NCBI GenBank assembly: GCA_965232825.1
Contig: OZ247429.1
Span: forward strand, 496,001 to 560,000
DNA: 64,000 nt
DNA from: Bin127 sp965232825
Lineage (GTDB): Bacteria; Chloroflexota; Dehalococcoidia; Lucifugimonadales; Lucifugimonadaceae
Direction of reading: 5' to 3'
Shown here: one piece after another, positions 8,008-16,671 of the stretch
Layout of the letters: each line of letters opens with the position of its first letter
How positions within the stretch are numbered: position 1 is the stretch's first letter
Program-made: the position numbers and the translations under genes
The notes under the pieces: model-generated
Seen by the model: only the letters and a program-made list of their open reading frames with translations
Databases searched by the model: none
What the model was told of the DNA's origin: nothing

Positions 8008-8460
8008 TCAGGGGGCGTTAGACTGATCAGAGCTTGAGTTTTCGTCTCTGCCTCGCCCGCGGAGGATTCGCACCAGTGCTGAGCCGACTGGATAGCTGAG
8101 CGCGGCACTCAACCCGAGGAACCAACCCATTGCGGGTTCGCCTAACAGGATTGCCAGCAAACCGCCGGTGATGATCACGATTATGGTGGCTAGACGGTAA
8201 GCAGCGGTCCATTTCACTGTGTGCGCGACGGCGTTGGTTTCGTCGCGTTCAACTAGTCTACGATGCGCCATGGAATCGTGCCAATCACGAAGGGCATCTT
8301 GCGCAGATCCCGGAACGATTCGCTCGTATTGATCGAGGATCTGCGGGGGCGGTCCCAACCAAGTGTAGGAAACAGATTGGCTCGCGATTAAGGTGACCGG
8401 ATCGTCAGCTTCGACAAGGTCTGACGGCGAATCCGACGGAGGTTCGTCTGGGATGGTCAT
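8008..8460 (-). CDS. DUF2335-family small membrane protein
   Basis: 150 residues. The central segment LGPPPQILDQYERIVPGSAQDAL is characteristic of DUF2335 (predicted membrane proteins), followed by a polar helix MAHRRLVERDETNA and two hydrophobic helices at about 87-106 and 110-130. The N-terminus is acidic and disordered. It overlaps the preceding gene by four bases (ATGA), implying translational coupling. DUF2335 proteins often accompany small accessory genes; no function is established that I can cite. Confidence 0.7.
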   Translation of the reverse strand: MTIPDEPPSDSPSDLVEADDPVTLIASQSVSYTWLGPPPQILDQYERIVPGSAQDALRDWHDSMAHRRLVERDETNAVAHTVKWTAAYRLATIIVIITGGLLAILLGEPAMGWFLGLSAALSYPVGSALVRILRGRGRDENSSSDQSNAP

Positions 8461-8783
8461 TCCTGATATGCGTCAAGTACCTGCCGCCGTTGCTCTTCCG
8501 GCAGGGTGTCAATTCGAGCTCTGAAGACGCGGTTCATTTCTTTGCCCAAATGTGCCCAAGCGTCATTCCAAGACTTGTAGACCTGCTCTTCTGGGCTCAT
8601 CCCGGTATCGAATGCAGCGCGAAACTCCTCCTCTGACCACATTTCCATCTCCATTTCGAGGATAAGTGCATCCAGGGGGTCTGAATTCATCAGACGGTTC
8701 ACGATCGGGTACGCTGAGACGAACGTGGGTTTTCGGCGTGAAGAGCCGTTCTTGCCGGTACCGAATTTTGGAATCAACCTCAT
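8457..8783 (-). CDS. Hypothetical acidic protein coupled to the DUF2335 gene
   Basis: About 108 residues from ATG 8783, which has a weak GGA nine bases upstream. The basic start MRLIPKFGTGKN is followed by an acidic, helical body (LILEMEMEMWSEEEFRAAFD, then EEQVYKSWNDAWAHLGKEM). I recognise no domain. The stop overlaps the DUF2335 start (ATGA), so the two probably form one unit. The short length, high charge and coupling to a small membrane protein would suit an accessory two-gene module, but there is no direct evidence of toxin-antitoxin function. Confidence 0.6.
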   Translation of the reverse strand: MRLIPKFGTGKNGSSRRKPTFVSAYPIVNRLMNSDPLDALILEMEMEMWSEEEFRAAFDTGMSPEEQVYKSWNDAWAHLGKEMNRVFRARIDTLPEEQRRQVLDAYQE

Positions 8784-8888
8784 GAGAAATTCCGATCGCA
8801 ATTGGCGGCGATGGATGTGATTTTAACGTAGCAAGGAATCTTTGGTGCGTCAAGCGTCTCTGAGATTATTCGCTAGGCGTTTTGTACA

Positions 8889-8929
8889 CCTATCCCCGCC
8901 CGATATGCAGCTGTTGGTTGGGGATGACT
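8889..8929 (-). pseudogene. Remnant of an SDR gene 3' end
   Basis: Read on the minus strand, these bases encode VIPNQQLHIGRG and a stop. This is nearly identical to the last residues (VIPNQQLYIGRG) of the intact SDR gene ending at 9785, and most base differences are synonymous. The rest of the gene is absent: the upstream frame does not resemble an SDR. It looks like a truncated paralogue tail. Confidence 0.6.
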
Positions 8930-9053
8930 GATGCCGCCTGCCGGCGGTTCTCCTCCTGTTCGCTTAAGGAGTGAACCCAAGATTGGGATTTGGGAATTTC
9001 TGACCGACGTTCGATTTTGGGCTTACATCTTCATTGATACCATGTTGGGTACC

Positions 9054-9722
9054 ATGAAGGGCATTTGGAAGGTTGCCTTACCGATTGTGGTTTTAGCGAT
9101 GGTCGGGATGGCGCAAGTTGACGATGTGCAGGCGCAGCAGGGTATCCCGCCCACTACTCCGTGGATGTATTTCAGCGGTACCGTGACAATCAACGGCGAA
9201 GTTCCGACGTACAGTGGGTTCACAATCACGGCTCGGATTGGCGATGTGTTTGAATCTCAGCCCGTCACAGTACGCGCAACCCCCGTCAACCCCTTCCGAT
9301 ATGAATTCTTACTTGTGGATCCTTGGCCGCAAGAGAAATTTATCGGATCTCAAGTTGAATTCTGGTTGAACGGAGAGATCAAGTCCACGATGACTGACTG
9401 GTTCGCCATTTTGCAGCCGTGTGCTGAGTCCAATTCATCTTGTCCGACGTCCGATCCTTGGTCTATAGCATTCCTTCGCGAGGTTGATCTTGACTTCCCG
9501 AGCCTGTTTGATCCGGAACCGAGTGCGGATGTCGCCCCCACTCCGTTACCGACATCTGAACCGCTTCCCACGACGGTCTCTATGCCTGATATTAGGAAAC
9601 TCCGAGTCGGCGGTTTTGCGATTCCGTCCAATATGGCTCTGATCGCAATGTTGGCAGGATCTGCACTCGCGCTGTTCGGATTCTTCGTGTTCAAGCGCAG
9701 TAAACGGGCGAATCTATCGTAG
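9054..9722 (+). CDS. Predicted exported surface protein with C-terminal membrane anchor
   Basis: 222 residues. From ATG 9054 there is a clear signal peptide (KGIWKVALPIVVLAMVGM) with a probable cleavage after VQA. A beta-rich ectodomain follows (FSGTVTINGEVPTYSGFTITARIGD), with a Cys pair in QPCAESNSSCPT, then a Pro/Thr linker at about 155-175. One transmembrane helix near the end is followed by a KRSKR stop-transfer tail. The longer in-frame start at 8931 would place an unrelated 41-residue extension ahead of the signal peptide. It probably sits on the outer face of the membrane; ligand or role unknown. Confidence 0.65.
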   Translation: MKGIWKVALPIVVLAMVGMAQVDDVQAQQGIPPTTPWMYFSGTVTINGEVPTYSGFTITARIGDVFESQPVTVRATPVNPFRYEFLLVDPWPQEKFIGSQVEFWLNGEIKSTMTDWFAILQPCAESNSSCPTSDPWSIAFLREVDLDFPSLFDPEPSADVAPTPLPTSEPLPTTVSMPDIRKLRVGGFAIPSNMALIAMLAGSALALFGFFVFKRSKRANLS

Positions 9723-9784
9723 CGAATCCGCTGGATACAGTTGTGGACACCCACTGCGTTTCGGTTTGCGAAGGGGAGTGGAGG

Positions 9785-10537
9785 TTATCCCCGACCAATA
9801 TACAGTTGTTGGTTGGGGATGACGATGGCTTCTAGCATGTTGACGTCGGGTGGGAGGGTTGCCATTAGGAGGGCGGTTCGGGCTATGTTTTCTACGTCCA
9901 TCATGGGTTCGGGGCCTTCGTCTCGGCCGGAGCCGGATCGGGCGTCGGCGCGGCGTTCGACCATGGTGTTGCCGGGGTGGAGCGCGCCGACTGAGATGTT
10001 GATGTCTCGGCCTTCGATGGCGGCGGATTGGGTGAGGCCCCAAACGGCGTGTTTTGACGTGGTGTAGGCGGCGGCGGAGTGTCGGGATCGCTGGGCGGCG
10101 ATGGAGCCGATGTTGATGATGCGACCGCCGCCTTGGGGCCGCATGATCTTGAAGGCTTGCTTCGTGCAGTAGAACATTCCGGTGACGTTGGTGTTCATCA
10201 CTCGGAGCCACTTTTCGGATGAGAGGGTTTCGATGGGGTCGCCTTCGACGGAACCAGAGTTGTTGACTAGGATGTCGAGACGACTATGGGCGTTCATTAC
10301 GGAGTCGAAAACGGCGGTTACGCTGTCTTCGTCAGTGACGTCCATCGTTAGGGGAGTCACTGTGTTGCCGGATTCGGCGGAGATTTCGTCGGCGGTTGCT
10401 TGCAGGCGCTCTATGTTGCGTGCAGCAATGGTCACGTTTGCGCCGTTGTTTGCGAAGATGCGAGCGATGCCTTTGCCGATGCCGGTGCCTCCGCCGGTGA
10501 TGAGTGCGATTTTGCCTTCGAGAGTTTCGTTGCTCAA
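9785..10537 (-). CDS. Short-chain dehydrogenase/reductase (SDR)
   Basis: A 250-residue classical SDR. The cofactor motif TGGGTGIGKGIA is at about 13-24, NNSG near 90, and the catalytic Ser plus YTTSKHAVWGL (YxxxK) near 150-160. I start at TTG 10537 because a GGAG lies six bases upstream (the longer frame reads into the MFS gene). The unusual C-terminus, VIPNQQLYIGRG, is repeated in a gene remnant at 8889-8929. It lies 17 bases downstream of an MFS transporter on the same strand, which hints at transport coupled to oxidation or reduction of a small alcohol or ketone. Substrate unknown. Confidence 0.85.
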   Translation of the reverse strand: MSNETLEGKIALITGGGTGIGKGIARIFANNGANVTIAARNIERLQATADEISAESGNTVTPLTMDVTDEDSVTAVFDSVMNAHSRLDILVNNSGSVEGDPIETLSSEKWLRVMNTNVTGMFYCTKQAFKIMRPQGGGRIINIGSIAAQRSRHSAAAYTTSKHAVWGLTQSAAIEGRDINISVGALHPGNTMVERRADARSGSGRDEGPEPMMDVENIARTALLMATLPPDVNMLEAIVIPNQQLYIGRG

Positions 10538-10554
10538 GGTTTTCTCCGTTTTGT

Positions 10555-12057
10555 TTAGGTTTGTTCCGTTTCGGACTTCTTGGGGTTGGTCAGGAATGCA
10601 GTAACTAAGGCTAATCCAACAATCGCAGTTGCGGCGAAATAGGCGTATTTCCATCCGTCGAGGAAAGCGAATCCAGCGTCGGGGTTATCCTCTATTTCTG
10701 CCAGGGGGACGTTGAAGCCTCGGGCAATCATGATGCCTGCGATGATGGCGGTGATGATGGCTTGTCCGCTGACGTTTCCGAGGTTTCGAGTGAGGTTGAT
10801 GATCGCGCTTACGAGTCCGTAGGTCGAGCGAGGTACCGAACCCATCGTAGCGGCGGCGTTTGGTGCGGACCAAGCGCCTTGGGCGAGTCCGTTGATGAGA
10901 ACGAGTGCGGCGATGTAGAAGAGGTTTGAGGTGTCGTTGAGGGTTGCGAGTCCAATGCCGGTGAAGACCAGGACGACAAAGCCGCCGACCATGAAGGGAC
11001 GAACACCGTATCGGTCTGAGAGCCTTCCAAAGACTTGAGCGCCGATTCCCATGCCGATGGCCATCATGAGCATGACACCGGAGGCGTATATCTCAGGCCA
11101 GCCTCGGAATGCGACGAGGTAGATGGGTAGGAGGAAGAGTGTTGCGGAGGATCGCATGAATGCCAGGTATCGGGTGATGATGGAGAATTTGAATACACTG
11201 ATTTTGAAGAGCCGGAGGTCTACCATCGGGTGTGGTGTTTTGAGTTGCCACCATACGAATACGATGAGCGTTGAGATGCCGACGAATGCTCCAGTGACGA
11301 TGATCGGTGAGCCCCAAGCGAGGGCGAAGGGGTTGGTGATAGTAAGGATGATGATTGCGGTGGCGACGGCGGATAGGGCCGCTCCGAGCCAGTCGTAAGG
11401 AGGTCGTTTTTCGCCGGAGAACGATCCGATGCGTTCGTCTTTGAGGATGTACAAGCCCCAGAAGAATGCGATTGCGGTGGGTATGGCCATGAATATGAAT
11501 AGGGCTTGCCACGGTAGGAATTGGAGCGTGATGCCGGACACGATGGTGCCTGCCGCGCCGCCGATGGCGACGGCGGTGGTCTGGCTTCCCAGTGCTTTGC
11601 CGCGTTCGTTTTCCGGGAATACGGATGTCGTGATGGCAGTGGAGACGGATTGGCCCATCGAGCTGCCGATCGACATGATGACGCGAGTGACGATGAGGAA
11701 TGTGAGGTTGGTGGCGAATGCACAGGCGATGGCACCCCCGCCGAAGAGGACCATGCCGATGAGGTGGAACTTCTTGCGTCCGATCATGTCGGCTACTTTG
11801 CCGAGGGGGACCATTAAGGAACTGATGGTGAGGGATTGTGCAATGACGAGTAGGGATGCTTCTTTGAAGGTGATTCCAAAATCTTCGGCGATGGCGGGTA
11901 GAGCAAGGAAGATGATGCTGAAGCTCATCACCATCGTGACGAGGGAAAGTCCGACGGCCATGAATGCGCGCCACTTGTACCAAGCGTTTTCGGGCGCGCC
12001 GGGATCCCACGCGGGCGTTTGGGACGCGGGTTGCGTGATGGGTTGAATGTCGGCCAT
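10555..12057 (-). CDS. MFS transporter, DHA2-type (14 TM)
   Basis: A 500-residue major facilitator with about 14 hydrophobic helices. It starts with a soluble N-terminus ending KWRAFMAVGLSLVTM. The motif-A-like loop GKVADMIGRKKFH lies between helices 2 and 3, and the pseudo-repeat GRLSDRYGVRPFM is in the second half. DHA2 members are usually proton-driven exporters of drugs or metabolites. It is upstream of, and probably co-transcribed with, the SDR gene. The start MADIQPITQP at 12057 gives a polar N-terminus; no alternative is needed. Confidence 0.85.
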   Translation of the reverse strand: MADIQPITQPASQTPAWDPGAPENAWYKWRAFMAVGLSLVTMVMSFSIIFLALPAIAEDFGITFKEASLLVIAQSLTISSLMVPLGKVADMIGRKKFHLIGMVLFGGGAIACAFATNLTFLIVTRVIMSIGSSMGQSVSTAITTSVFPENERGKALGSQTTAVAIGGAAGTIVSGITLQFLPWQALFIFMAIPTAIAFFWGLYILKDERIGSFSGEKRPPYDWLGAALSAVATAIIILTITNPFALAWGSPIIVTGAFVGISTLIVFVWWQLKTPHPMVDLRLFKISVFKFSIITRYLAFMRSSATLFLLPIYLVAFRGWPEIYASGVMLMMAIGMGIGAQVFGRLSDRYGVRPFMVGGFVVLVFTGIGLATLNDTSNLFYIAALVLINGLAQGAWSAPNAAATMGSVPRSTYGLVSAIINLTRNLGNVSGQAIITAIIAGIMIARGFNVPLAEIEDNPDAGFAFLDGWKYAYFAATAIVGLALVTAFLTNPKKSETEQT

Positions 12058-12152
12058 GAGAGAGCGCGACGCGAGTGCGTCGACGAAGGATTGACACTAG
12101 AGTATAGCGAAGTAGGCACCAGACGACGTTCTTAGTGCCCGCCCTAGTTGCC

Positions 12153-12186
12153 TTCGGCATTTCCCAACTATGCGGGGGAACCCATA
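12153..12186. repeat. TTCGGCATTTCCC element, second copy
   Basis: It matches 7161-7190 in layout: TTCGGcAtTtCCCAACTA followed by a GGGGGAA-CCCATAG block. It sits in the 135-base gap between the MFS start and the ABC permease stop. Confidence 0.5.
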
Positions 12187-12192
12187 GGGTTG

Positions 12193-12933
12193 CTAGTGCA
12201 CGTCCATGCGTTTGAGCCGCCAAACGGTGGCTACGTTGGAGACAATGATGACGGTGATCAGGGCGATGATGGCGTATTCAATGGGGGGAAGCTGATTCGA
12301 GCCGGATATGGGCGTGTCGATCAACGTTGAGTTCAGCTCTTGCAATATCGACAATGTGTTGCCGCTGATGCTGACGTATTTCAGGCCGGGGATGGCGGAT
12401 GAGATCAAGGCTTCGAAACCGAAGACGTAGACGATTCCGAATACGACGGCGCGAGTGGTCAGGGTGCCGACGAAGGCGAATAGGGAGACGAACGCGGTGG
12501 TGCCGATGAGTATGCCGAAAGCTCCGACGACGGCGGCGGAGTAGGTTTCGTCTTCGAAGACGAGGAGAATGGAGACGAAGGTGCTGATGGCCAATGGTAT
12601 GGTGACGATTGCGACGGCGGCGAGCATTTTGGGTATGGAGATTTGCCATCGGGCGATAGGGGAGAGCATGAGGTTGGTGAGAGTTCGGTCTTCGATTTCG
12701 TCGGCGAAAACGGGCGCGGCAACGATGAGCGCGATCAGGGGCAGTCCGGTGTTGAAGATCAGTCGTTGGATGAAACCTTGGGTTGAGTCGCCGTCCCATT
12801 CGATGTTGAGGATTTCGCTGACGATGGCGATGACGAGTGGGATCGCGGCGAGTATCAGCAGAACCGCGACGCGGCGAATCGAGATCGATTGCCGAATTGC
12901 GAGGATGAAGATTGTTTCTGCGATGGTGCCCAT
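12193..12933 (-). CDS. ABC-2 type transporter permease
   Basis: A 246-residue membrane protein with about six hydrophobic helices (RRVAVLLILAAIPLVIAIV near the start; the last, YAIIALITVIIVSNVATVW, is followed by a KRMD tail). A cytoplasmic loop EIEDRTLTNLMLSPIARWQI resembles the coupling region of ABC-2 permeases. ATG 12933 overlaps the stop of the ATPase gene in a TGATG junction, so the longer open frame is rejected. It is the last gene of a four-gene minus-strand operon and is presumably the partner of the ATPase at 12933-13886. Substrate unknown. Confidence 0.8.
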   Translation of the reverse strand: MGTIAETIFILAIRQSISIRRVAVLLILAAIPLVIAIVSEILNIEWDGDSTQGFIQRLIFNTGLPLIALIVAAPVFADEIEDRTLTNLMLSPIARWQISIPKMLAAVAIVTIPLAISTFVSILLVFEDETYSAAVVGAFGILIGTTAFVSLFAFVGTLTTRAVVFGIVYVFGFEALISSAIPGLKYVSISGNTLSILQELNSTLIDTPISGSNQLPPIEYAIIALITVIIVSNVATVWRLKRMDVH

Positions 12934-13886
12934 CAGCCTTCGACCAAGTATGAGAAGACGCTCTCCAGCGAGTCGTCTATGGGTTGGATTCGGGTTAGCC
13001 GGACGTTGTTGCGTTGCGCGAGCACAGGCAAGTCGAGTTGGAGGACTGCGACGTTGGTAGTGAGTACGACGATTGAACCGTCGGGATCGAACTGAACCGA
13101 TTGAACGGCTGGCAATTTGGCGAGTTCGCCACCGAGTTGCTTGGGATCGGAGCACTCGATCTTAACGTGATAGGGACGGTCGTCGAGGGCGGCGCGGATG
13201 CCGTGAAAATCGCCTTGCGCGGCGAGTTTACCGTTTACGACGAGAACGACGCTGTCGCTGACGTCTTCGACCTCCTCCAATATATGGGACGAGATGATCA
13301 CGGAACGTCCCTCGGCGGCGGTCTGATGGAGGATTTCTTGGAAGCGGAGGCGTTGAGTCGGATCGGCTCCGTTGAGCGGTTCATCGAGGATGAGGAGTTC
13401 GGGGTCTCCAACGAGGGCCGCGGCAAGTCGGATGCGCTGGCGCATACCGCGGGAGTAAGTGGATATCTTTCGATCGAGGGCGAAGGACATGTCGACGCGT
13501 TCGATGGCATTTCGGAGGTGGCTCTCTTCGCGTCGGAGGTCCTTGAGCCTTGCGGATAGGCGGACGAATTCGAGTCCGGTCATGAATTCGTATGCTGACT
13601 CGTTCTCGGTCATGATTCCGATGCGTTTGTAGACGTTGTGGTCGGTGCGCGGGTCGGTGTCGAGGAGCCGGACTGTGCCTTCGGATGACGAGTAGAGGCC
13701 GCAGATCATGCGTAACAGGGTTGTTTTGCCGGCGCCGTTAGGTCCGAGAAGGCCGGTAATGCCAGATCCGATGTTGAGCGTGATATCGCTGACTGCGACG
13801 ACGTTCCCGAACCATTTGGAAACCGAATCCAAAGAGACGATGGCGTCGTTGCCGGTGTGAATGTCTATTTCGGTTGGGGTTTGCAC
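12933..13886 (-). CDS. ABC transporter ATP-binding protein
   Basis: A 317-residue cytoplasmic ATPase. Walker A GPNGAGKTTLL near 52-62, signature YSRGMRQRIRLAAAL near 143-157, Walker B LLILDEPLNGADP near 164, switch His in IISSHILEEVEDVSD. The ~80-residue C-terminal extension (KIECSDPKQLGGELAK...) is typical of ABC-2 exporters (CcmA/NatA type). Translation starts at GTG 13886, four bases after the preceding permease stop, indicating tight coupling. It probably energises the permease at 12193-12933. Confidence 0.9.
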   Translation of the reverse strand: MQTPTEIDIHTGNDAIVSLDSVSKWFGNVVAVSDITLNIGSGITGLLGPNGAGKTTLLRMICGLYSSSEGTVRLLDTDPRTDHNVYKRIGIMTENESAYEFMTGLEFVRLSARLKDLRREESHLRNAIERVDMSFALDRKISTYSRGMRQRIRLAAALVGDPELLILDEPLNGADPTQRLRFQEILHQTAAEGRSVIISSHILEEVEDVSDSVVLVVNGKLAAQGDFHGIRAALDDRPYHVKIECSDPKQLGGELAKLPAVQSVQFDPDGSIVVLTTNVAVLQLDLPVLAQRNNVRLTRIQPIDDSLESVFSYLVEG

Positions 13887-13890
13887 GCGA

Positions 13891-14808
13891 TCATCTTTGT
13901 CTTGAATAGAATCTCCACGTCGCGAAGATGGAGCCTGCGGTTAATAGGGCGACCCATGCGATGGGTAGGAACATGTTGAGATCGTTGGATTCGTTGTAGG
14001 TTCCGAAGAAGATCGATGGCATGACATTGGCGTTGATGTCGATGAGATTTACGAGCGCGATTAGTTCGCTGATTGACTCTTGCAGTTCGAAAAGGTTGAC
14101 TATCAGTTCGGCGAATGTCGAGATCATGATGACGCCGATGACGATTAGCGTTGCGATCATCCGGCGGTCGGTCATGGAACTGATGGCGATTGTTAGTGAT
14201 GTTGTGAAGATGGCGAAAACGATGCCGTTGCCGACGAACCGGGGTATGTCGAGCCAGTTGTCTTGGGCGTGGCCTAGTGAATCTGCGACGCCAAATAGAA
14301 GCCCGATCCAGTATGTGATGTGCGGCAGGATGGACGCGGCGAGGAGGAGCAAGAAGAGAGCGCACCATCTTGCGCCTAAGTAGTCGAACATGGTGATGGG
14401 TCGGACGAAGTAAAGATGGATGACTCGGTTTCGCCGATCTGGGCATACGAGTTCGGGGCCGACGAATGCGGCGAATATGAGGATCATGAATGAAATTACG
14501 GCCGTCAGTTCGAGATGGCCTGGCAAGTCGACGGGTAATCCTCCCTCGGTTTCGTCGCCGTCGAAGCCGATTTGTTCGAAAAATGCGCCGATGGCGGCGA
14601 AGACGAGGCCTGTGGCGATTGTCGGTGAGAGAACCAGCCACGGGAGGAATTTGGCCCATCCACCGCGTCCGATGCCCATGCCGTTTTTGACGCTGTCCCA
14701 TAACATGGTTTTCCAGGCTCGGCTACGACCCTCGCGTTCGCCGGCGTAGGACTGGTAACCGATGTCGAAAACGGTTCCGGTGCGTTCTGTGTTTTGGTCT
14801 GTGGTCAC
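13891..14808 (-). CDS. ABC-2 type transporter permease
   Basis: A 305-residue membrane protein. A ~50-residue cytoplasmic N-terminus (DIGYQSYAGEREGRSRAW) leads into about six helices. CPDRRNRVIHLYFVRPITMFDYLGARW is the cytoplasmic loop that ABC-2 permeases use to contact the ATPase. Start is GTG 14808, three bases after the stop of the upstream ATPase gene. It pairs by position with the ATPase at 14812-15729. Substrate unknown; the tandem arrangement suggests two related exporters, or one transporter with two different half-units. Confidence 0.8.
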   Translation of the reverse strand: MTTDQNTERTGTVFDIGYQSYAGEREGRSRAWKTMLWDSVKNGMGIGRGGWAKFLPWLVLSPTIATGLVFAAIGAFFEQIGFDGDETEGGLPVDLPGHLELTAVISFMILIFAAFVGPELVCPDRRNRVIHLYFVRPITMFDYLGARWCALFLLLLAASILPHITYWIGLLFGVADSLGHAQDNWLDIPRFVGNGIVFAIFTTSLTIAISSMTDRRMIATLIVIGVIMISTFAELIVNLFELQESISELIALVNLIDINANVMPSIFFGTYNESNDLNMFLPIAWVALLTAGSIFATWRFYSRQR

Positions 14809-14811
14809 GGG

Positions 14812-15729
14812 TTAGTTGGTGCGGAAGAGGTCGATCAAGGCTCGTTGGCGTGGACCCATGCGGACGAGTCTGGCTTCGGAAGAGACTAGGGCGTCTCGAA
14901 TGGCGTCGAATTTGGTGCCGTGGACGTCAGGTATCGATATCGCGACGCCTTCGGAGGTGTGTTCGATGTTGCGATCAGTCAGTTCCGCGGCAAATCGGTC
15001 GCGGTTGTTGGCGACCTCTACGTAGATAAGCTCGGTCTCTTCGGTGAGGGATTTCACGTCGGATGATTCTTTGACGCGTCCGAGGTCAAGAAGGACGATG
15101 TTGTCGCATGTGCGCTCGACATCTTGCATGAGGTGGGTTGATAAGACGACGCTGATACCGAATTCTCGGGCGATACGACGGATCAAGTTCAGCATCTCGG
15201 TGCGACCAGTAGGGTCGAGGCCGGCGGTCGGTTCGTCGAGCAGGATAAGCACGGGGTCATGGACGAGGGCTTGGGCGAGTTTGACGCGTTGTTTCATGCC
15301 GGTGGAGTATCCGCCGATAGGGCGGTAGCGCTCTTCGAACAGACCGACGTGGCGGAGGGTGTCGGCGGCGAGGGCGCGTGACCGGGACGGCGGGATGCCG
15401 CTGACTTCGGCCATGTGGGTCAAGAAGTTGGCGGCCGACTGGTTCGGGGGTAGACAGTCGTGTTCGGGCATGTAACCCAAACGGGTTCGTGCTTCGAAGT
15501 GGCGAGTATCGGCACCCATGACGAGTGCGGAGCCGGATGTGGCGTCGGTGAGGCTGAGGAAGATGCGGATGGCGGTCGATTTGCCGGCACCGTTGGGACC
15601 AAGAAGTCCGGTGATGCCGGGGCCAACGGTGAAGGATGCCGAGTCTAGGGCCTGGATGTTGCCGTAGATTTTGGTGAGGTCGCGCGCCTCGAGGAGGGGA
15701 GCACTAGAATTCGGAACGGTCATTTTCAA
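14812..15729 (-). CDS. ABC transporter ATP-binding protein
   Basis: A 305-residue ATPase. Walker A LLGPNGAGKSTAIRIF near 42-55, signature GGYSTGMKQRVKLAQAL near 138-153, Walker B LILLDEPTAGLDPTGR, switch region VVLSTHLMQDVERTCD. The C-terminal extension of ~75 residues resembles that of the second ATPase in the operon. It is the first gene of the four-gene unit; MTVPN at 15723 is an equally possible start. The 73-base gap upstream separates it from the amidohydrolase gene. Confidence 0.9.
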   Translation of the reverse strand: MKMTVPNSSAPLLEARDLTKIYGNIQALDSASFTVGPGITGLLGPNGAGKSTAIRIFLSLTDATSGSALVMGADTRHFEARTRLGYMPEHDCLPPNQSAANFLTHMAEVSGIPPSRSRALAADTLRHVGLFEERYRPIGGYSTGMKQRVKLAQALVHDPVLILLDEPTAGLDPTGRTEMLNLIRRIAREFGISVVLSTHLMQDVERTCDNIVLLDLGRVKESSDVKSLTEETELIYVEVANNRDRFAAELTDRNIEHTSEGVAISIPDVHGTKFDAIRDALVSSEARLVRMGPRQRALIDLFRTN

Positions 15730-15802
15730 ATACTAGATTTAATCGTGGAAAATAGTATCGGGTTCGGGGGATTTACTGTGCGGTACCGCAGTCGACGTTC
15801 TG

Positions 15803-16636
15803 CTAGACATCCAACCGGTAGAACTCGATGGCAGTTTGGCCGAAGACGTAATCGGATTGTTCTTGGGGAAGGTTCTTGAGCATTGCGCGTACGGAGTTGG
15901 CCCAATTGGGGTAGGTTGTGCCTTGAGTTGAGACGGGCCAGTCAGAGCCGAACATTAGGCGGTCGACGCCGAACATTCCGATGACGTGATGGACGTAGGG
16001 CAGGAGGTCGTCGTTGGTCCAGTTCTCCATGTCCGCTTCGGTGGTCATTCCGGAGATCTTGCAGCGCATACCGTCGATGGATGCGACATCGCGGAGGCGG
16101 GTGAGCCAGGGTTCGACTTCGCCCTCTTTGATGTTGGGTTTGGCGATGTGGTCGATAACGGCGCGGAGGTCTGGGACGTGCTCCATGATGCGCGGTACGA
16201 AGGGAAGGTTCCAAGGTCGGACTAGGAAGTCGTAGCAGAGACCACGTCGTTCGACCTCTTTCAGGCCTTGGATGGGAGCGTCTCCGGCAAGCCATCCGTG
16301 GTCTTCATCCATCTCCCATAGATGGCGTACGCCTTTGAAGTATGGGCTTTGCTGGAGATCGTCGAGGATTGCGCCAACGTTGGACTCGCTGAGGTCTACC
16401 CATCCAACGACACCGGCGACGAAATCATTATTCTCGGCAATTTCGAGGCACCATTTGGTTTCTTCGACGGAAGCGTGCGCTTGAACGATGACGGTCTTAT
16501 CGACTCCGGCTTCCGCGAGCAGGGGGCGGAGTTCATCAGGTCCGTAATTGACCCGCAGCGGACTGCCTTTCGGCATCCAATCGTAAGGTCGCAGGTCAAG
16601 GTCCCAGAAGTGGTGATGGCTATCTACTACGGTCAT
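15803..16636 (-). CDS. Amidohydrolase-family lactonase/hydrolase (COG3618 type)
   Basis: A 277-residue TIM-barrel hydrolase related to 2-pyrone-4,6-dicarboxylate lactonase and L-fuconolactonase. The N-terminal metal or substrate motif VDSHHHFWD is at residues 4-12. Further conserved elements are GVRHLWEMD near 100, VIDHIAKP near 160 and MFGSDWPV near 243, whose Asp is the usual catalytic base. It would hydrolyse a lactone or a small cyclic ester in the cytoplasm. It lies downstream of a beta-propeller gene on the same strand, separated by a perfect palindrome. Substrate unassigned. Confidence 0.85.
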   Translation of the reverse strand: MTVVDSHHHFWDLDLRPYDWMPKGSPLRVNYGPDELRPLLAEAGVDKTVIVQAHASVEETKWCLEIAENNDFVAGVVGWVDLSESNVGAILDDLQQSPYFKGVRHLWEMDEDHGWLAGDAPIQGLKEVERRGLCYDFLVRPWNLPFVPRIMEHVPDLRAVIDHIAKPNIKEGEVEPWLTRLRDVASIDGMRCKISGMTTEADMENWTNDDLLPYVHHVIGMFGVDRLMFGSDWPVSTQGTTYPNWANSVRAMLKNLPQEQSDYVFGQTAIEFYRLDV

Positions 16637-16671
16637 GGTTTGATTTCGCGGTGATGGGCGTTGCGTAACGG

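Noticed and set aside
11093..12223. 376-codon minus-strand open frame overlapping the MFS gene
   Set aside because: Arg/His/Thr-rich shadow of the MFS transporter in another frame, without family resemblance.
13865..14701. 278-codon minus-strand open frame overlapping the ABC permease
   Set aside because: Arg-rich shadow frame; the permease frame has clear membrane helices and operon spacing.
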